Shown piece by piece: positions 1-8,706 of a stretch of 64,000 bases of DNA. The notes under the pieces are model-generated. The model was not told the origin of the DNA, searched no databases, and was given only the letters and a program-made list of their open reading frames with translations. Within the stretch, counting starts at the first letter, position 1. Each line of letters starts with the position of its first letter. The stretch is taken from positions 62,001-126,000 of the forward strand of contig CAWIGC010000018.1 of assembly GCA_963835555.1 (NCBI GenBank). Direction: 5' to 3'. The translations under genes were made by a program, and so were the position numbers. The DNA comes from Sulfopaludibacter sp963835555. GTDB lineage: Bacteria > Acidobacteriota > Terriglobia > Bryobacterales > Bryobacteraceae.

Positions 1-2
1 TG

Positions 3-158
3 AGTGCTCCGCTCAGTGCTGCAAATTTCAACACCTACGGCGCTAGCACGACCCCTACCATCGTCCTGATCGATCGAGGCGGAGTTGTTCGGTTCTACCA
101 CCCGGGGGCGCTCTCGGAAGCCGAACTAGCGGCGCGAGTCCGGACGGTCCTGAAATAA
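3..158 (+). CDS. thioredoxin-fold protein, C-terminal fragment
   Basis: The frame open from base 3 to the TAA at 156-158 encodes about 51 residues. It contains YGASTTPTIVLIDRGG followed by VVRFYHPG, the typical end of a TlpA/ResA or peroxiredoxin-like thioredoxin fold (a loop holding a cis-proline, a beta strand, then a short helix). The CxxC active site and the start lie outside the window, so the exact subfamily (redoxin, TlpA-like, bacterioferritin-comigratory type) cannot be fixed. The gene is cut by the window edge, not visibly broken. Confidence 0.6.
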   Translation, partial: SAPLSAANFNTYGASTTPTIVLIDRGGVVRFYHPGALSEAELAARVRTVLK

Positions 159-168
159 GGCTGGAGGT

Positions 169-348
169 TTAGGCCGACTTCCGCGTCTCGTGTTCGCTCC
201 ATTGAATCCGCGAAATGTCGTATTCCTGCAGCGAGCGAATCAACATATTAATCGCGGTCTTCCTGGCATACAGGTACTCGAGTTCCCGTTTGTAGCGGTC
301 GCGAGCGGGAACTCGTCTCGGAGCTTTCTTGACGAGCATATAGTACAT
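169..348 (-). CDS. small basic protein of unknown function (59 aa)
   Basis: An ATG at 348 follows an AGGAG Shine-Dalgarno about 11 bases upstream, and an in-frame TGA lies just before it, so the start is well defined. The 59-residue product is charged and helical in appearance, with MYYMLVKKAPRRVPARDRYK at the start and an internal LYARKTAINMLIRSLQEY stretch. There is no signal peptide, Cys cluster or nucleic-acid-binding motif I can name. It stands alone on the minus strand downstream of threonine synthase, and has its own possible promoter at 376-404. I do not recognise the family. The combination of a good ribosome binding site and balanced composition makes it more likely a gene than a chance frame. 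Confidence 0.5.
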   Translation of the reverse strand: MYYMLVKKAPRRVPARDRYKRELEYLYARKTAINMLIRSLQEYDISRIQWSEHETRKSA

Positions 349-375
349 GTGTACCAGAACTCCTAATCATTGACA

Positions 376-404
376 ATAGTAAACGGAAGAGAATTCCGAT
401 CCAA
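376..404 (-). promoter_or_regulatory. possible sigma-70 promoter of the 59-aa gene
   Basis: On the minus strand TTGGAT (399-404) and TACTAT (376-381) are separated by 17 bases and sit about 30 bases before the 59-aa ORF. The match to the -35 is poor (3/6) and to the -10 moderate (4/6). The assignment is tentative. Confidence 0.3.
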
Positions 405-444
405 AATGAGGGTGATCGTACTACACACTTTTGTGGGTATCAGT

Positions 445-1755
445 TTACTCACCATGGAGCATAACTTCAATGGTTTCAGCATTGTTCGGAACGACCACCG
501 GAGCATTGCCGAAATTCGGCGTAATTACAGTGTTATCTGGAGCTTTCAGTACTCCTGTATGGTAGTTATGAACGTAATCCGGGTCCTTTAGGACATTTCC
601 GGTAAGAACTGCGACCACGTCGGAGCCCTTCGCGATGACCCCCGCCGCAGTCAATTTGCGAATGCCGGCGAGCGTGGCGGCGGACGCCGGCTCGCAGCCG
701 ATGCCGGCTCTGCCAATCACCGCCTTGGCGTCGGCGATCTCCTGTTCGCTCACCTGTTCCACGACACCGCAGGTTGCCGTCACTTCGTGAAGCGCCTTGG
801 GCCAGGAGACCGGGTCGCCGATCTTGATGGCCGTCGCCAGTGTCTCCGGGTGCACTACGGCGTGCAACTGCGAACGATCCGCGGCGTGCATCAAGTCGTA
901 GAAGGGCGCGGCCCCCGCGGCCTGAATCACGGCCAGACGGGGCAAGCGGTCGATCAGTCCGAATTGCTTCATTTCCCGCAGCCCTTTGCCGAATGCCGAG
1001 GTATTGCCCAGATTGCCGCCCGGCAGCACCACCCAATCCGGCACCTGCCAATCGCGCTGGTCCATCATCTCCGGCATGATGGTCTTCTGGCCTTCGATGC
1101 GGAACGGATTGATGGAGTTCAGCAGATAGATGCCGAGCCGCTCGGCCAACTGGCGCACCAGGGCCAGAATCTGGTCGAAATTCGCCTCCACCTGGAAGGT
1201 GCGCGCGCCGTATTCCAGCGCCTGGGCCAGTTTGCCGTAGGCGATATTGCCGTGCGGAATGAAGATAATCGGCTGCAACCCGGCCGCGCTGGCATAGGCC
1301 GCCATGGAGGCCGAAGTGTTGCCGGTGGAGACGCACGCCACGCGGGTCATTCCCAGCCGCAGAGCCTGGGCCACTCCGCAGGTCATGCCGTTATCTTTGA
1401 AAGAACCGGTGGGATTGAAGCCCTGGTGCTTGAAGCGCAGGCGCTCCAGCCCGCCGTATTCCGCTGCCAGACGGCCATCCAGAAGCGGCGTACTGCCTTC
1501 CCGCAAGGTCACCACGCGGCTGTAATCGGCCAGAAACGGGATGAATTCGCGATACCGCCAGACACCGCTCTGATCGAGGGGAGCGTTGGAAGTCCGCCGG
1601 GTGCGCCACAGCGCTTTCCACTCCGCCGCGGAGGATTCCGGCTGGGAATACGCCGCCTCCAGCAGGCCGCCGCAGCGCGGGCAATTGTAGATCAGTTCCG
1701 TGATGGCGAATCGCGAGCGGCACCGCTCCTCGAAGCAAGCCAGCTCTGCTGTCAT
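445..1755 (-). CDS. thrC: threonine synthase
   Basis: This 436-aa PLP enzyme converts O-phosphohomoserine to threonine, the last step of threonine biosynthesis. The PLP lysine lies in NPTGSFKDNG (K120), the fold-type II signature of ThrC. The N-terminus has a small zinc-ribbon-like cysteine set (C7, C12, C25, C28) seen in many threonine synthases of this long class. A glycine-rich phosphate loop occurs at STGNTSASMA, and PGGNLGNTSAFGKG lies further on. The gene is divergent from the MDR dehydrogenase at 1776, with 20 bases between start codons. A perfect TATAAT on the minus strand (1765-1770) lies 9 bases before the ATG, leaving almost no leader. The family is clear and the reading frame intact. 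Confidence 0.95.
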   Translation of the reverse strand: MTAELACFEERCRSRFAITELIYNCPRCGGLLEAAYSQPESSAAEWKALWRTRRTSNAPLDQSGVWRYREFIPFLADYSRVVTLREGSTPLLDGRLAAEYGGLERLRFKHQGFNPTGSFKDNGMTCGVAQALRLGMTRVACVSTGNTSASMAAYASAAGLQPIIFIPHGNIAYGKLAQALEYGARTFQVEANFDQILALVRQLAERLGIYLLNSINPFRIEGQKTIMPEMMDQRDWQVPDWVVLPGGNLGNTSAFGKGLREMKQFGLIDRLPRLAVIQAAGAAPFYDLMHAADRSQLHAVVHPETLATAIKIGDPVSWPKALHEVTATCGVVEQVSEQEIADAKAVIGRAGIGCEPASAATLAGIRKLTAAGVIAKGSDVVAVLTGNVLKDPDYVHNYHTGVLKAPDNTVITPNFGNAPVVVPNNAETIEVMLHGE

Positions 1756-1763
1756 GAAGCCTT

Positions 1764-1770
1764 TATTATA
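1764..1770. promoter_or_regulatory. shared bidirectional -10 region between thrC and the MDR dehydrogenase
   Basis: The AT-rich block reads TATTAT on the plus strand (1764-1769), six bases before the ATG at 1776. It reads TATAAT on the minus strand (1765-1770), nine bases before the thrC ATG at 1755. The two start codons are 20 bases apart, so both transcripts would begin at or within a few bases of the start codon. No convincing -35 is visible on either side because it would lie inside the opposite gene. Confidence 0.5.
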
Positions 1771-1775
1771 AGGGC

Positions 1776-2729
1776 ATGCTCGCAGTTCACCTGGAAAACG
1801 GCGCGGTGAGCCTCCGCCCTGTGCCCGTACCTCACCGCCCCGAAGGCTCGGCCCTGCTGCGCCTGCTGGTGGCCGGAATCTGCAATACCGATCTGGAGCT
1901 GCAGCGCGGCTACTACGGATTCACCGGCACGCCGGGCCACGAGTTCGTCGCCGAGGTGGTGGAGGCCGATACCGCGTCCCTGGTGGGCCGGCGCGTGGTG
2001 GGCGAAATCAATCTCGCCTGCACGCAATGCGAGTGGTGCCGCAAGGGTCTGGGCCGCCACTGCCCGCACCGCACCGTGCTGGGAATCGTGAACCAGCCGG
2101 GAGCCTTCGAAGAGTTCTTCACCCTGCCGGAGCGGAATCTCCACGTCCTGCCGGAGGGTCTGCCGCTGGAGCGGGCCGTTTTCACCGAGCCCCTGGCCGC
2201 AGCCTGCGAGATTCTGGACCAGGCGGCAATTCCTCCAGGCGAAACCGTTGCCGTGCTGGGCGATGGCAAACTGGGGCTGCTGATCGCCCTGGCACTGAAT
2301 GCGCGCGGCTACAAGGTGCACCAGTTCGGCCGCCATACGGAGAAACTGCGAATCTCCGCCGCCGCCGGAGTGAGCACCGAACTGGCGCGCAGCGTGATGC
2401 CCGCGGCTGCTTACGATTGGGTCGTGGACGCCACCGGCAGTCCCGGGGGCCTGCGTACCGCCGCCGCCATGACCCGGCCTCGCGGGACCGTGATTCTGAA
2501 ATCCACCGTACACGGCGAGGTGGCGGTGGATACGGCCCCGATCGTCGTCAACGAACTGACGCTGGTGGGCTCGCGCTGCGGCCGCTTCGAAGCCTCCCTG
2601 CCGCTGCTGGAGCACGGCCTGATTCCCGTGGAAGAGCTGATCGCCGGCCGTTTCCCGCTGGACGAAGCCCCCCGGGCATTTCAGCGCGCGGCGGAAAAGG
2701 GCGTGCTGAAGGTGCTGCTCACGGCGTAA
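1776..2729 (+). CDS. zinc-dependent alcohol dehydrogenase, MDR family
   Basis: This 317-aa medium-chain dehydrogenase/reductase has the catalytic zinc ligands C36 (GICNTD) and H55-E56 (GHE). The structural zinc lobe is present as CTQCEWCRKGLGRHC (C82, C85, C88, C96). A Rossmann segment VAVLGDGKLGLLIALAL follows around residue 165. It is somewhat shorter than the usual 340-350 residues. The substrate cannot be read from sequence; threonine or sorbitol dehydrogenase-like and general alcohol dehydrogenase members share these motifs. It is divergent from thrC and ends one base before the convergent aguA stop. Confidence 0.85.
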   Translation: MLAVHLENGAVSLRPVPVPHRPEGSALLRLLVAGICNTDLELQRGYYGFTGTPGHEFVAEVVEADTASLVGRRVVGEINLACTQCEWCRKGLGRHCPHRTVLGIVNQPGAFEEFFTLPERNLHVLPEGLPLERAVFTEPLAAACEILDQAAIPPGETVAVLGDGKLGLLIALALNARGYKVHQFGRHTEKLRISAAAGVSTELARSVMPAAAYDWVVDATGSPGGLRTAAAMTRPRGTVILKSTVHGEVAVDTAPIVVNELTLVGSRCGRFEASLPLLEHGLIPVEELIAGRFPLDEAPRAFQRAAEKGVLKVLLTA

Positions 2730-2730
2730 A

Positions 2731-3747
2731 TCACGCCGGCTGCTGCTGCGTCATGCAGTGCAGGGCGCCGAGTCCCCAGATCAGCTCGGTGCAGTTGATC
2801 CCCACTACTTCCCTATCGGGAAACAGCCGCGCCAGGGCGGCCAACGCCAGACGGTCCGCCGGATCGTTAAACGTCGGCGTCAGCACCAGCCCGTTGGCAA
2901 TATAAAAATTGGCATAGCTGGCGGGCAGGCGCCGCTTCTTGAAAACCAGAGGACGCGGCATGGGCAGTTTCACTACCGTCAGTCCCGCTGCCGTCAGCAG
3001 GCGATGATTCTCGCGAAGCGCCTGATAATTGGCGTCGCCCTTGTCACTCTCCGATGCCACCACCACGGTAGTCCGATTCACGAACCGGGCCAGATCGTCC
3101 ACGTGCCCGTGCGTGTCGTCGCCGGCGATACCGTCGCGCAGCCAGATCACGCGCTCCACTCCCAGGTACTCGCGCAGGTGCTGCTGGATCTGCTCGCGGC
3201 TCAAATCCGGATTGCGCGCCTGCACCGGACTGAGCAGGCACTCTTCAGTGGTCAGCAACATTCCGGCGCCGTTGACATCGATGCTGCCGCCCTCCAGCAC
3301 CATGTCCACGTCCCAAATGGGCAGCTTCAACCGCTTCGCCACCACCCGGGGCACCTTGACGTCCTCGCGCCAGTCATGGTATTTTGCCCAGGCATTAAAG
3401 CGCCAACCGGTGAGGGCCACTGCGCCGGAGCCGTCTTTGACGAAGAGCGGCCCGTAATCGCGCGTCCAGACGCGATTGGTGCGGCACGGGACAAACTCCA
3501 CCGCCTCCATGCGCGCTCCCCCGTCGCGCAGCACCCGCTCCGCCTGCTTCTGCAACGCCGGAGTGTCCACCAAAATGCGCACGCGCTCCACCTGGCTCAG
3601 CTTGCGCACAATCTCGCCGTACACCCACGGAATGGGCGCGAAGCGGCCCGGCCAATCCGTCCGGTTGTGGGGCCACGCCAGCCACGTGGCATCATGCGGC
3701 TCCCACTCGGCCGGCATGCGAAAGCCCTTCGCCCGCGGCGTTTTCAA
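2731..3747 (-). CDS. aguA: agmatine deiminase
   Basis: This 338-aa member of the peptidyl-arginine deiminase/AguA superfamily hydrolyses agmatine to N-carbamoylputrescine and ammonia. Family marks include WEPHDATWLAWPHN near the N-terminus, the WTRDYGP motif, LEGGSIDVNG, GDDTHGHVDD and the catalytic cysteine near the end in GALHCMTQQ (C331). The start overlaps the stop of the upstream aguB by four bases, so the two are translationally coupled. Together they turn agmatine into putrescine, a polyamine route that bypasses ornithine decarboxylase. Confidence 0.93.
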   Translation of the reverse strand: MKTPRAKGFRMPAEWEPHDATWLAWPHNRTDWPGRFAPIPWVYGEIVRKLSQVERVRILVDTPALQKQAERVLRDGGARMEAVEFVPCRTNRVWTRDYGPLFVKDGSGAVALTGWRFNAWAKYHDWREDVKVPRVVAKRLKLPIWDVDMVLEGGSIDVNGAGMLLTTEECLLSPVQARNPDLSREQIQQHLREYLGVERVIWLRDGIAGDDTHGHVDDLARFVNRTTVVVASESDKGDANYQALRENHRLLTAAGLTVVKLPMPRPLVFKKRRLPASYANFYIANGLVLTPTFNDPADRLALAALARLFPDREVVGINCTELIWGLGALHCMTQQQPA

Positions 3748-4634
3748 TCGATCACCCGGTTCAAAATGGGAGCGTAGGCGTCAATCCGCCGGTCGCGCAG
3801 AAACGGCCAGTTGCGCCGCGTTTCTTCGATCTGCCGCGGATCGCACTCCACAATCAGCGTCTCTTCCTGGTCGTGCGTTGCTTCGGCCAGCAACCGCCCG
3901 AACGGATCGGCCACGAACGAACCGCCCCAGAACTCCAGGCCGTGCTCCGGCGGCCCTTCGTAGCCCACGCGATTCACCGACGCCACATACAGTCCGTTGG
4001 CAATGGCATGCGCCCGCTGGATGGTCCGCCAGGCATCGTGCTGCGCCACCCCGAACTGCTGCTTTTCCGAAGGATGCCAGCCAATGGCTGTGGGATAGAA
4101 CAGCACCTGTGCGCCACCGAGCGCGGCCAGGCGCGCCGCCTCCGGATACCACTGGTCCCAGCACACTAGCACCGCGATGCGCGCAAAGCGGGTATCGAAG
4201 CACCGGAAGCCCAGGTCCCCCGGCGTGAAGTAGTATTTCTCAAAATATAGCGGGTCGTCCGGGATGTGCATCTTGCGATACAGGCCCAGAAGGCTGCCGT
4301 CCGCATCGATCGCCAGCGCCGTATTGTGGTACACGCCCGCGGCGCGCCGCTCGAAAATGGAACCGATGATGACGATGCCCAATTCGGCGGCGAGTCCCGA
4401 GAAACTCTGCGAGGTGGGACCGGGCACCGGTTCCGCCAGGTCGAACAGTTCGGCCCTCTCTTCGCGGCAGAAATACTGCGAGCGGAACAATTCCTGCACG
4501 CAGACAATCTGGGCGCCGCGTCCGGCCGCCTCGCGGATCCGCCACTCCGCTTTGGCCAGATTTTCGTTGGGATCTTTCGCGCAGGCCATCTGGATCAGGC
4601 CTACGCGAAACTTGGCTTGTCGCACAGAAACCAT
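3744..4634 (-). CDS. aguB: N-carbamoylputrescine amidase
   Basis: This nitrilase-superfamily amidase of about 296 aa hydrolyses N-carbamoylputrescine to putrescine, CO2 and ammonia. The Glu-Lys-Cys triad is visible: E48 in CVQELF, K121 in YRKMHIPDDP and C158 in LVCWDQWYPEAAR. The reading frame stays open far upstream, but family similarity begins at KFRVGLIQMAC, so I place the start at ATG 4634. A TAGAAT hexamer overlaps that ATG and lies exactly 7 bases before an in-frame GTG at 4625, so a leaderless start at 4625 (293 aa) is an attractive alternative. It is the first gene of the aguB-aguA pair. Confidence 0.92.
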   Translation of the reverse strand: MVSVRQAKFRVGLIQMACAKDPNENLAKAEWRIREAAGRGAQIVCVQELFRSQYFCREERAELFDLAEPVPGPTSQSFSGLAAELGIVIIGSIFERRAAGVYHNTALAIDADGSLLGLYRKMHIPDDPLYFEKYYFTPGDLGFRCFDTRFARIAVLVCWDQWYPEAARLAALGGAQVLFYPTAIGWHPSEKQQFGVAQHDAWRTIQRAHAIANGLYVASVNRVGYEGPPEHGLEFWGGSFVADPFGRLLAEATHDQEETLIVECDPRQIEETRRNWPFLRDRRIDAYAPILNRVID

Positions 4635-4660
4635 TCTACCGGGCGTTCGCCGCGCTTCAC

Positions 4661-4707
4661 TAGCCCCCATCCCTAGCCCCCACCCCCAATCCCCATCCCT
4701 AACCCCC
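4661..4707. repeat. C-rich heptad-like low-complexity repeat
   Basis: This is a run of CCCCCAT, CCCTAGC, CCCCCAC and CCCCAAT-like units between the divergent aguB and HAD genes. On the minus strand it offers several G4-5 tracts separated by two to three bases, which is G-quadruplex-compatible. Related runs occur at 27281-27312 (inside dnaE2) and 31861-31900 (before imuB). Confidence 0.8.
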
Positions 4708-4724
4708 GCGAGCGAAGCGAGCCC

Positions 4725-4733
4725 TGCTATCAT
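4725..4733 (+). promoter_or_regulatory. extended -10 (TGCTATCAT), likely leaderless promoter of HAD gene
   Basis: TG-N-TATCAT ends six bases before the GTG at 4740. A transcript starting at the usual distance would begin on the start codon itself. No Shine-Dalgarno sequence is visible upstream. Confidence 0.45.
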
Positions 4734-4739
4734 GCCGCA

Positions 4740-5423
4740 GTGGACTACCGGGCGCTGGTTCTTTTCGATATCGACGGCACGCTGGTGCGGCGCGCCGGCC
4801 CGCATCACCGCGAAGCGCTGGTGCAGGGCATCCGGAAGGTCACCGGACTCGATACCACCACCGAAGGCATTCCCGTGCAGGGCATGCTGGATCCCGACAT
4901 CCTGACTCTGATGCTGCGCCAGGCCGGCATCAAAGCAGCGCACATCCGCGAAACCCTGCCGGCAATCCAGGGCGCCGCCGAGCGGTACTACCTGCGCGTA
5001 TGCCCGCAACTGCGCGACAAGCATTGCCCCGGGGTGGAGCCTCTGCTGGAACGGCTCACCCGCCGCGGTGTCCTGCTTGGCCTGGTGACCGGAAACCTGA
5101 CGCGCATCGGGTGGCGCAAACTGCAGCGCGCCGGGTTGCGCGATTACTTCCGCTTCGGCGCCTTCGGAGAAATGGCGCGAACGCGCACCGCGCTCGCCCG
5201 CATCGCCATCCGGGAAGCGCGTTCCCGCCACGGGATCGCGCGGGACGCTCCGGTCTCGCTGATTGGCGACGCGCCGCCGGATATTCTGGCCGCCCGCGGC
5301 AACCGCATCCGCTCCATTTCCGTGAAGACCGGCATCACCCCGCCGGGTGAACTGGCCGCCCTGCAGCCGGACTATTTGCTGAGCGATCTGCGCGACCTTC
5401 GCCTGCGTATGGTGGGCGCGTAG
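4740..5423 (+). CDS. HAD-superfamily hydrolase (phosphoglycolate phosphatase-like)
   Basis: This 227-aa protein has HAD motif I, FDIDGTLV (nucleophile D10, acid D12), a four-helix cap region, motif II around LGLVTGN, and a motif IV-like IGDAPPDILAARG. Cap type and length suit the phosphoglycolate phosphatase/beta-phosphoglucomutase branch, but the substrate is not determined. It begins with GTG; an extended -10 ends six bases upstream, so it may be translated from a leaderless mRNA. It is divergent from aguB across the C-rich repeat. Confidence 0.8.
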   Translation: MDYRALVLFDIDGTLVRRAGPHHREALVQGIRKVTGLDTTTEGIPVQGMLDPDILTLMLRQAGIKAAHIRETLPAIQGAAERYYLRVCPQLRDKHCPGVEPLLERLTRRGVLLGLVTGNLTRIGWRKLQRAGLRDYFRFGAFGEMARTRTALARIAIREARSRHGIARDAPVSLIGDAPPDILAARGNRIRSISVKTGITPPGELAALQPDYLLSDLRDLRLRMVGA

Positions 5424-5433
5424 TCCCGCTTCG

Positions 5434-5465
5434 TGGTATAAGGATTTAAGTCGTTAGTTTACTAA
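5434..5465 (+). promoter_or_regulatory. extended -10 and small inverted repeat before the NHL gene
   Basis: TGGTATAAG (5434-5442) is an extended -10-like element. It is followed by the inverted repeat TTAGT-TT-ACTAA (5454-5465), which sits in the 5' leader just before the AAGG ribosome binding site and ATG 5474. The inverted repeat may be an operator; a similar TTTAGT-AAA-ACTAAA lies upstream of the TonB-receptor promoter at 12242-12256. Confidence 0.35.
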
Positions 5466-5473
5466 GGTTAGTG

Positions 5474-8329
5474 ATGATCAGGGCTACTTGCAGTATCCTG
5501 CTTTTCTGCGCCGCCAGTGCAGCTTGGGCACAGCAATTTCTTATTAATACCGTGGCCGGCGGTACGGCTCCCTCTTCCGCTTCTTCCGCGCTGCAGGTTT
5601 CGATCGGCGACCCCCCGCGCGTTGCGGTAGATGCGGCAGGCAACGTTTATTTCGGTAGTCTGCATTCGGTTTTTAAGGTGGACCGGCTCGGGGCTCTGTC
5701 CCGGATCGCCGGAACCGGCCGCGCCGGATACACAGGCGATGGCGGTCCGGCGCTGGCCGCGCAACTGAATTATCCGGACGGAATCGTGGTGGATGCCGCC
5801 GGCAACGTCTATGTCGTGGACCGGGCGGCCCAGGTAATTCGTAAAATCTCGGGCGGAAACATCGCCACCGTCGCCGGCAACGGCGCCTCCGGCTATTCCG
5901 GGGATGGCGGGCAGGCCACCGCCGCGCAACTGAACGGCCCCACCGGCATTGCCATGGACCCGGCCGGCAATCTCTACGTGGGCGACACCGGAAACAACGT
6001 GGTCCGCAAGATCGCTCGCGATGGCACCATCACTACCTTCGCCGGGAATGGCAATCAGGGCTACAGCAGCGACGGCGTTCCGGCCACCACCACGTCGCTG
6101 AATCAGCCCCAAGGGGTGTCCCTGGACGCAGCCGGCAATTTGTACATCGCCGATACCAACAACCAGCGGGTGCGGCGGGTCGCGCCTGACGGGACCATCT
6201 CGACGGTGGCCGGCAACGGCCTGGCCAATTATTCCGGCGACAACATCGGCGGTACCGGCATTGTTTCGAGTTCCGGGGATAACGGGCCCGCCATCCAGGC
6301 GCCCGTGGTGCTTCCCACGGACGTGGCTACCGACGCGTCGGGGAACCTCTACATCGCCGACTTCGGCAACAGCAAAATCCGCGCGGTTTCGAGCGCCGGC
6401 GTCATCACCACTCTCATCGGGAACCTGGACGGTGTGCCGCCTGAAAGCGGTCAGGCCGCCGCATCCATCCGGCTGAACGGTCCCACCGGCGTGGCGGTCG
6501 ATTCCGCGGGCACAGTCTATTTCACGGAAAGCTCGGTGGGCACCGGATCCGGACTGGTGCAGGGCGATTATATCATCTGGAAGGTTGCGGGCGGTATCTT
6601 CACGGCTTTCGCCGGCACCGGCCAGAACAATTATTCGGGAGATCGCGGCACGGCACTGATGGCGCAAATCGACACGCCCGGCGGCGTGGCAATGGATACG
6701 GCGGGCAACCTGTACATCGCCGATTCGGCCAATCACCGGATTCGCAAGATGACACCCGGAGGCGTCATCGCCACGATTGCCGGCAATGGAACCCCGGGTT
6801 TCAGCGGCGATGGCAAGGCGGCGGTCAACGCGCAGTTAGATGGACCGAGCGGCGTGGCCGTGGATCCCGGGGGCACCATCTATATCGCGGATACCAACAA
6901 CAACCGCATCCGGGTGGTGACGCCGGAAGGCATCATCTATACCCTGGCGGGCAATGGCAACGCGGGCTTCTTCGGAGACGGCGGAATGGCCATCCATGGC
7001 TCTTTGCACGCGCCGCAAGGCGTAGCGGTAGATAGCCTGGGGAACTTCTACATCGCCGACACGCTGGATCACCGGGTGCGCCGGGTCTCGCAGACCGACA
7101 ACATCATTACCACCATCGCCGGGAATGGCAACTCCACGTTTAGCGGGGACGGAGGACCGGGAGCCAGCGCCTCGCTCAACCTTCCGGTGGCAGTGGCGCT
7201 GGACGGCGCCGGGAACGTCTACATCGCCGACCAGGGCAACGGCCGCATTCGCATGGTCTCGCAGAGCGGCGTGATTAACACCGTGGCCGGCAACGGCAAC
7301 TCTCCCTCGTCGCAACTCTACAATCCCTCCGGTGTGGCCGTGGATCAGCAAGGCAATATCGATATTGCAGATACCGGACACAACCAGATCCGGCAGGCTT
7401 TTCCAGGCGGCATTGTGACCATCGCCGGCACCGGCGCCTGTTGCTATGCGGGCGATGGCGGCCCGGCATCGACGGCATTGATGAACGCGCCGTTCGGGAT
7501 GGTCATCGATCCGACCGGAATCATCTACTTCGCCGATACCGGCAACAATGCCATCCGCCAGCTCATCGGCACAGCTTCCATCAACGCGTCCATCGCTTCG
7601 GTTGCCAATGCCGCCAGCAACCTGACCGGCCCGATAGCGCCCGGCGAAGTCGTGACTATATCGGGCGTGGCGCTGGGACCGCCGCAACTGGTTACCGAAC
7701 AGGTGAGCAATGGCATGGTGACCACCTCGCTTTCCGGCACCACGGTAGCGTTCAACGGCATCGCCGCGCCCATCATCTACACGTCGGCCGGCCAGGTATC
7801 GGCGGTAGTGCCATTCGGCATCACCGGCAGCACGGCACAGGTCATCGTGCAGTACCGCGGGCAACCTCCGGCACAGGCCACGGTACCCGTCGCGGTAGCG
7901 GCGCCGGCGCTGTTTACGGCGGACTATTCCGGCTCGGGCCAGGCTCTGGCGCTGAATCAGGATGGCTCGACCAACGGCAATTGCCCGCCGAATCTGCCGG
8001 GAACTCCGGTGCACGCGTCATGCTTCCCGACTGGCTTGAACACCCTCATCACGCTGTTTATTACGGGCGCGGGGCAGACCTCCCCCGGCGGTATCGACGG
8101 CCAGATTCAGGGCAGCGCCACAGCCAGTCCGGTTCTGCCCGTCAGCGTGAAGATCGGCGGCGTGGATGCCCTGGTGCTGTTCACCTCCGGGTTGCAGGAC
8201 ACAGTCGCCGGCATCACCCGGATTCAGGCGCAGATTCCGGGAAACGTGCAACCCGGACCAGCCGTTCCCGTAGTGGTGCAGGTGGGGAGCTTCTCCACGC
8301 AGCAGGCCACGATTTCGATTTCCCAGTAA
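5474..8329 (+). CDS. secreted NHL-repeat beta-propeller protein with TIGR03437 C-terminal domain
   Basis: This protein of about 951 aa starts with a Sec signal peptide (MIRATCSILLFCAASAAWAQ). Residues of about 25-700 are a long series of NHL-type propeller repeats with recurring VAVDxxGNxYIADTxNxRIRxV and IAGNGxxGxSGDG units, probably two propellers. The last 250 residues, from ASIASVANAASNLTGPIAPGE, form the TIGR03437 domain typical of secreted Solibacter proteins (APGExVTIxGxxLGP, then PALFTADxSGxGQALALNQDG, then TGAGQTSPGGIDGQ). The role is unknown; surface or periplasmic binding is plausible. Its last 150 or so bases are partly duplicated downstream next to a palindromic element. Confidence 0.85.
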   Translation: MIRATCSILLFCAASAAWAQQFLINTVAGGTAPSSASSALQVSIGDPPRVAVDAAGNVYFGSLHSVFKVDRLGALSRIAGTGRAGYTGDGGPALAAQLNYPDGIVVDAAGNVYVVDRAAQVIRKISGGNIATVAGNGASGYSGDGGQATAAQLNGPTGIAMDPAGNLYVGDTGNNVVRKIARDGTITTFAGNGNQGYSSDGVPATTTSLNQPQGVSLDAAGNLYIADTNNQRVRRVAPDGTISTVAGNGLANYSGDNIGGTGIVSSSGDNGPAIQAPVVLPTDVATDASGNLYIADFGNSKIRAVSSAGVITTLIGNLDGVPPESGQAAASIRLNGPTGVAVDSAGTVYFTESSVGTGSGLVQGDYIIWKVAGGIFTAFAGTGQNNYSGDRGTALMAQIDTPGGVAMDTAGNLYIADSANHRIRKMTPGGVIATIAGNGTPGFSGDGKAAVNAQLDGPSGVAVDPGGTIYIADTNNNRIRVVTPEGIIYTLAGNGNAGFFGDGGMAIHGSLHAPQGVAVDSLGNFYIADTLDHRVRRVSQTDNIITTIAGNGNSTFSGDGGPGASASLNLPVAVALDGAGNVYIADQGNGRIRMVSQSGVINTVAGNGNSPSSQLYNPSGVAVDQQGNIDIADTGHNQIRQAFPGGIVTIAGTGACCYAGDGGPASTALMNAPFGMVIDPTGIIYFADTGNNAIRQLIGTASINASIASVANAASNLTGPIAPGEVVTISGVALGPPQLVTEQVSNGMVTTSLSGTTVAFNGIAAPIIYTSAGQVSAVVPFGITGSTAQVIVQYRGQPPAQATVPVAVAAPALFTADYSGSGQALALNQDGSTNGNCPPNLPGTPVHASCFPTGLNTLITLFITGAGQTSPGGIDGQIQGSATASPVLPVSVKIGGVDALVLFTSGLQDTVAGITRIQAQIPGNVQPGPAVPVVVQVGSFSTQQATISISQ

Positions 8330-8338
8330 GAGATTCTC

Positions 8339-8451
8339 TTCATCGCGGAGGCGCGGAGACGCTGAGGAAGCCGCGGAGAAGACTCGAGCAAAATCAAAAG
8401 TTCGACGTTTGCTCCGCGTTTTCCTCCGCGTCTCTGCGCCTCCGCGGTGAG
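8339..8451. repeat. palindromic element copy N1 (about 40-bp arms)
   Basis: The left arm begins TTCATCGCGGAGGCGCGGAG, and the right arm (8412-8451) is its imperfect reverse complement, ending CTCCGCGGTGAG. The loop is about 33 bases. Between two convergent genes it would form a long hairpin in either transcript and could act as a bidirectional terminator, though no U-tract follows. It is a diverged relative of the elements at 29673-30601. Confidence 0.8.
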
Positions 8452-8582
8452 CTCCTCCCGCGTTGGAAATTCAGCTTGCTGTTCACCTCCGGGTTGCAGG
8501 ATACAGTCGCCGGCATCACCCGGATTCAGGCGTAGATTCCACGCAGCGGGCTAGGATTTCGATTTCCCAGTAAGAGATTCTC

Positions 8583-8695
8583 TTCATCGCGGAGGCGCGG
8601 AGACGCTGAGGAAGCCGCGGAGAAGACCCGAGCAAAATCAAAAGTTCGAAGCTTGCTCCGCGTTTTCCTCCGCGCCTCTGCGCCTCCGCGGTGAG
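8583..8695. repeat. palindromic element copy N2
   Basis: This second copy of the 8339-8451 palindrome has only a few substitutions. It directly precedes the 3' end of the TonB-receptor gene. Confidence 0.8.
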
Positions 8696-8706
8696 TTCCT
8701 CCCTCG

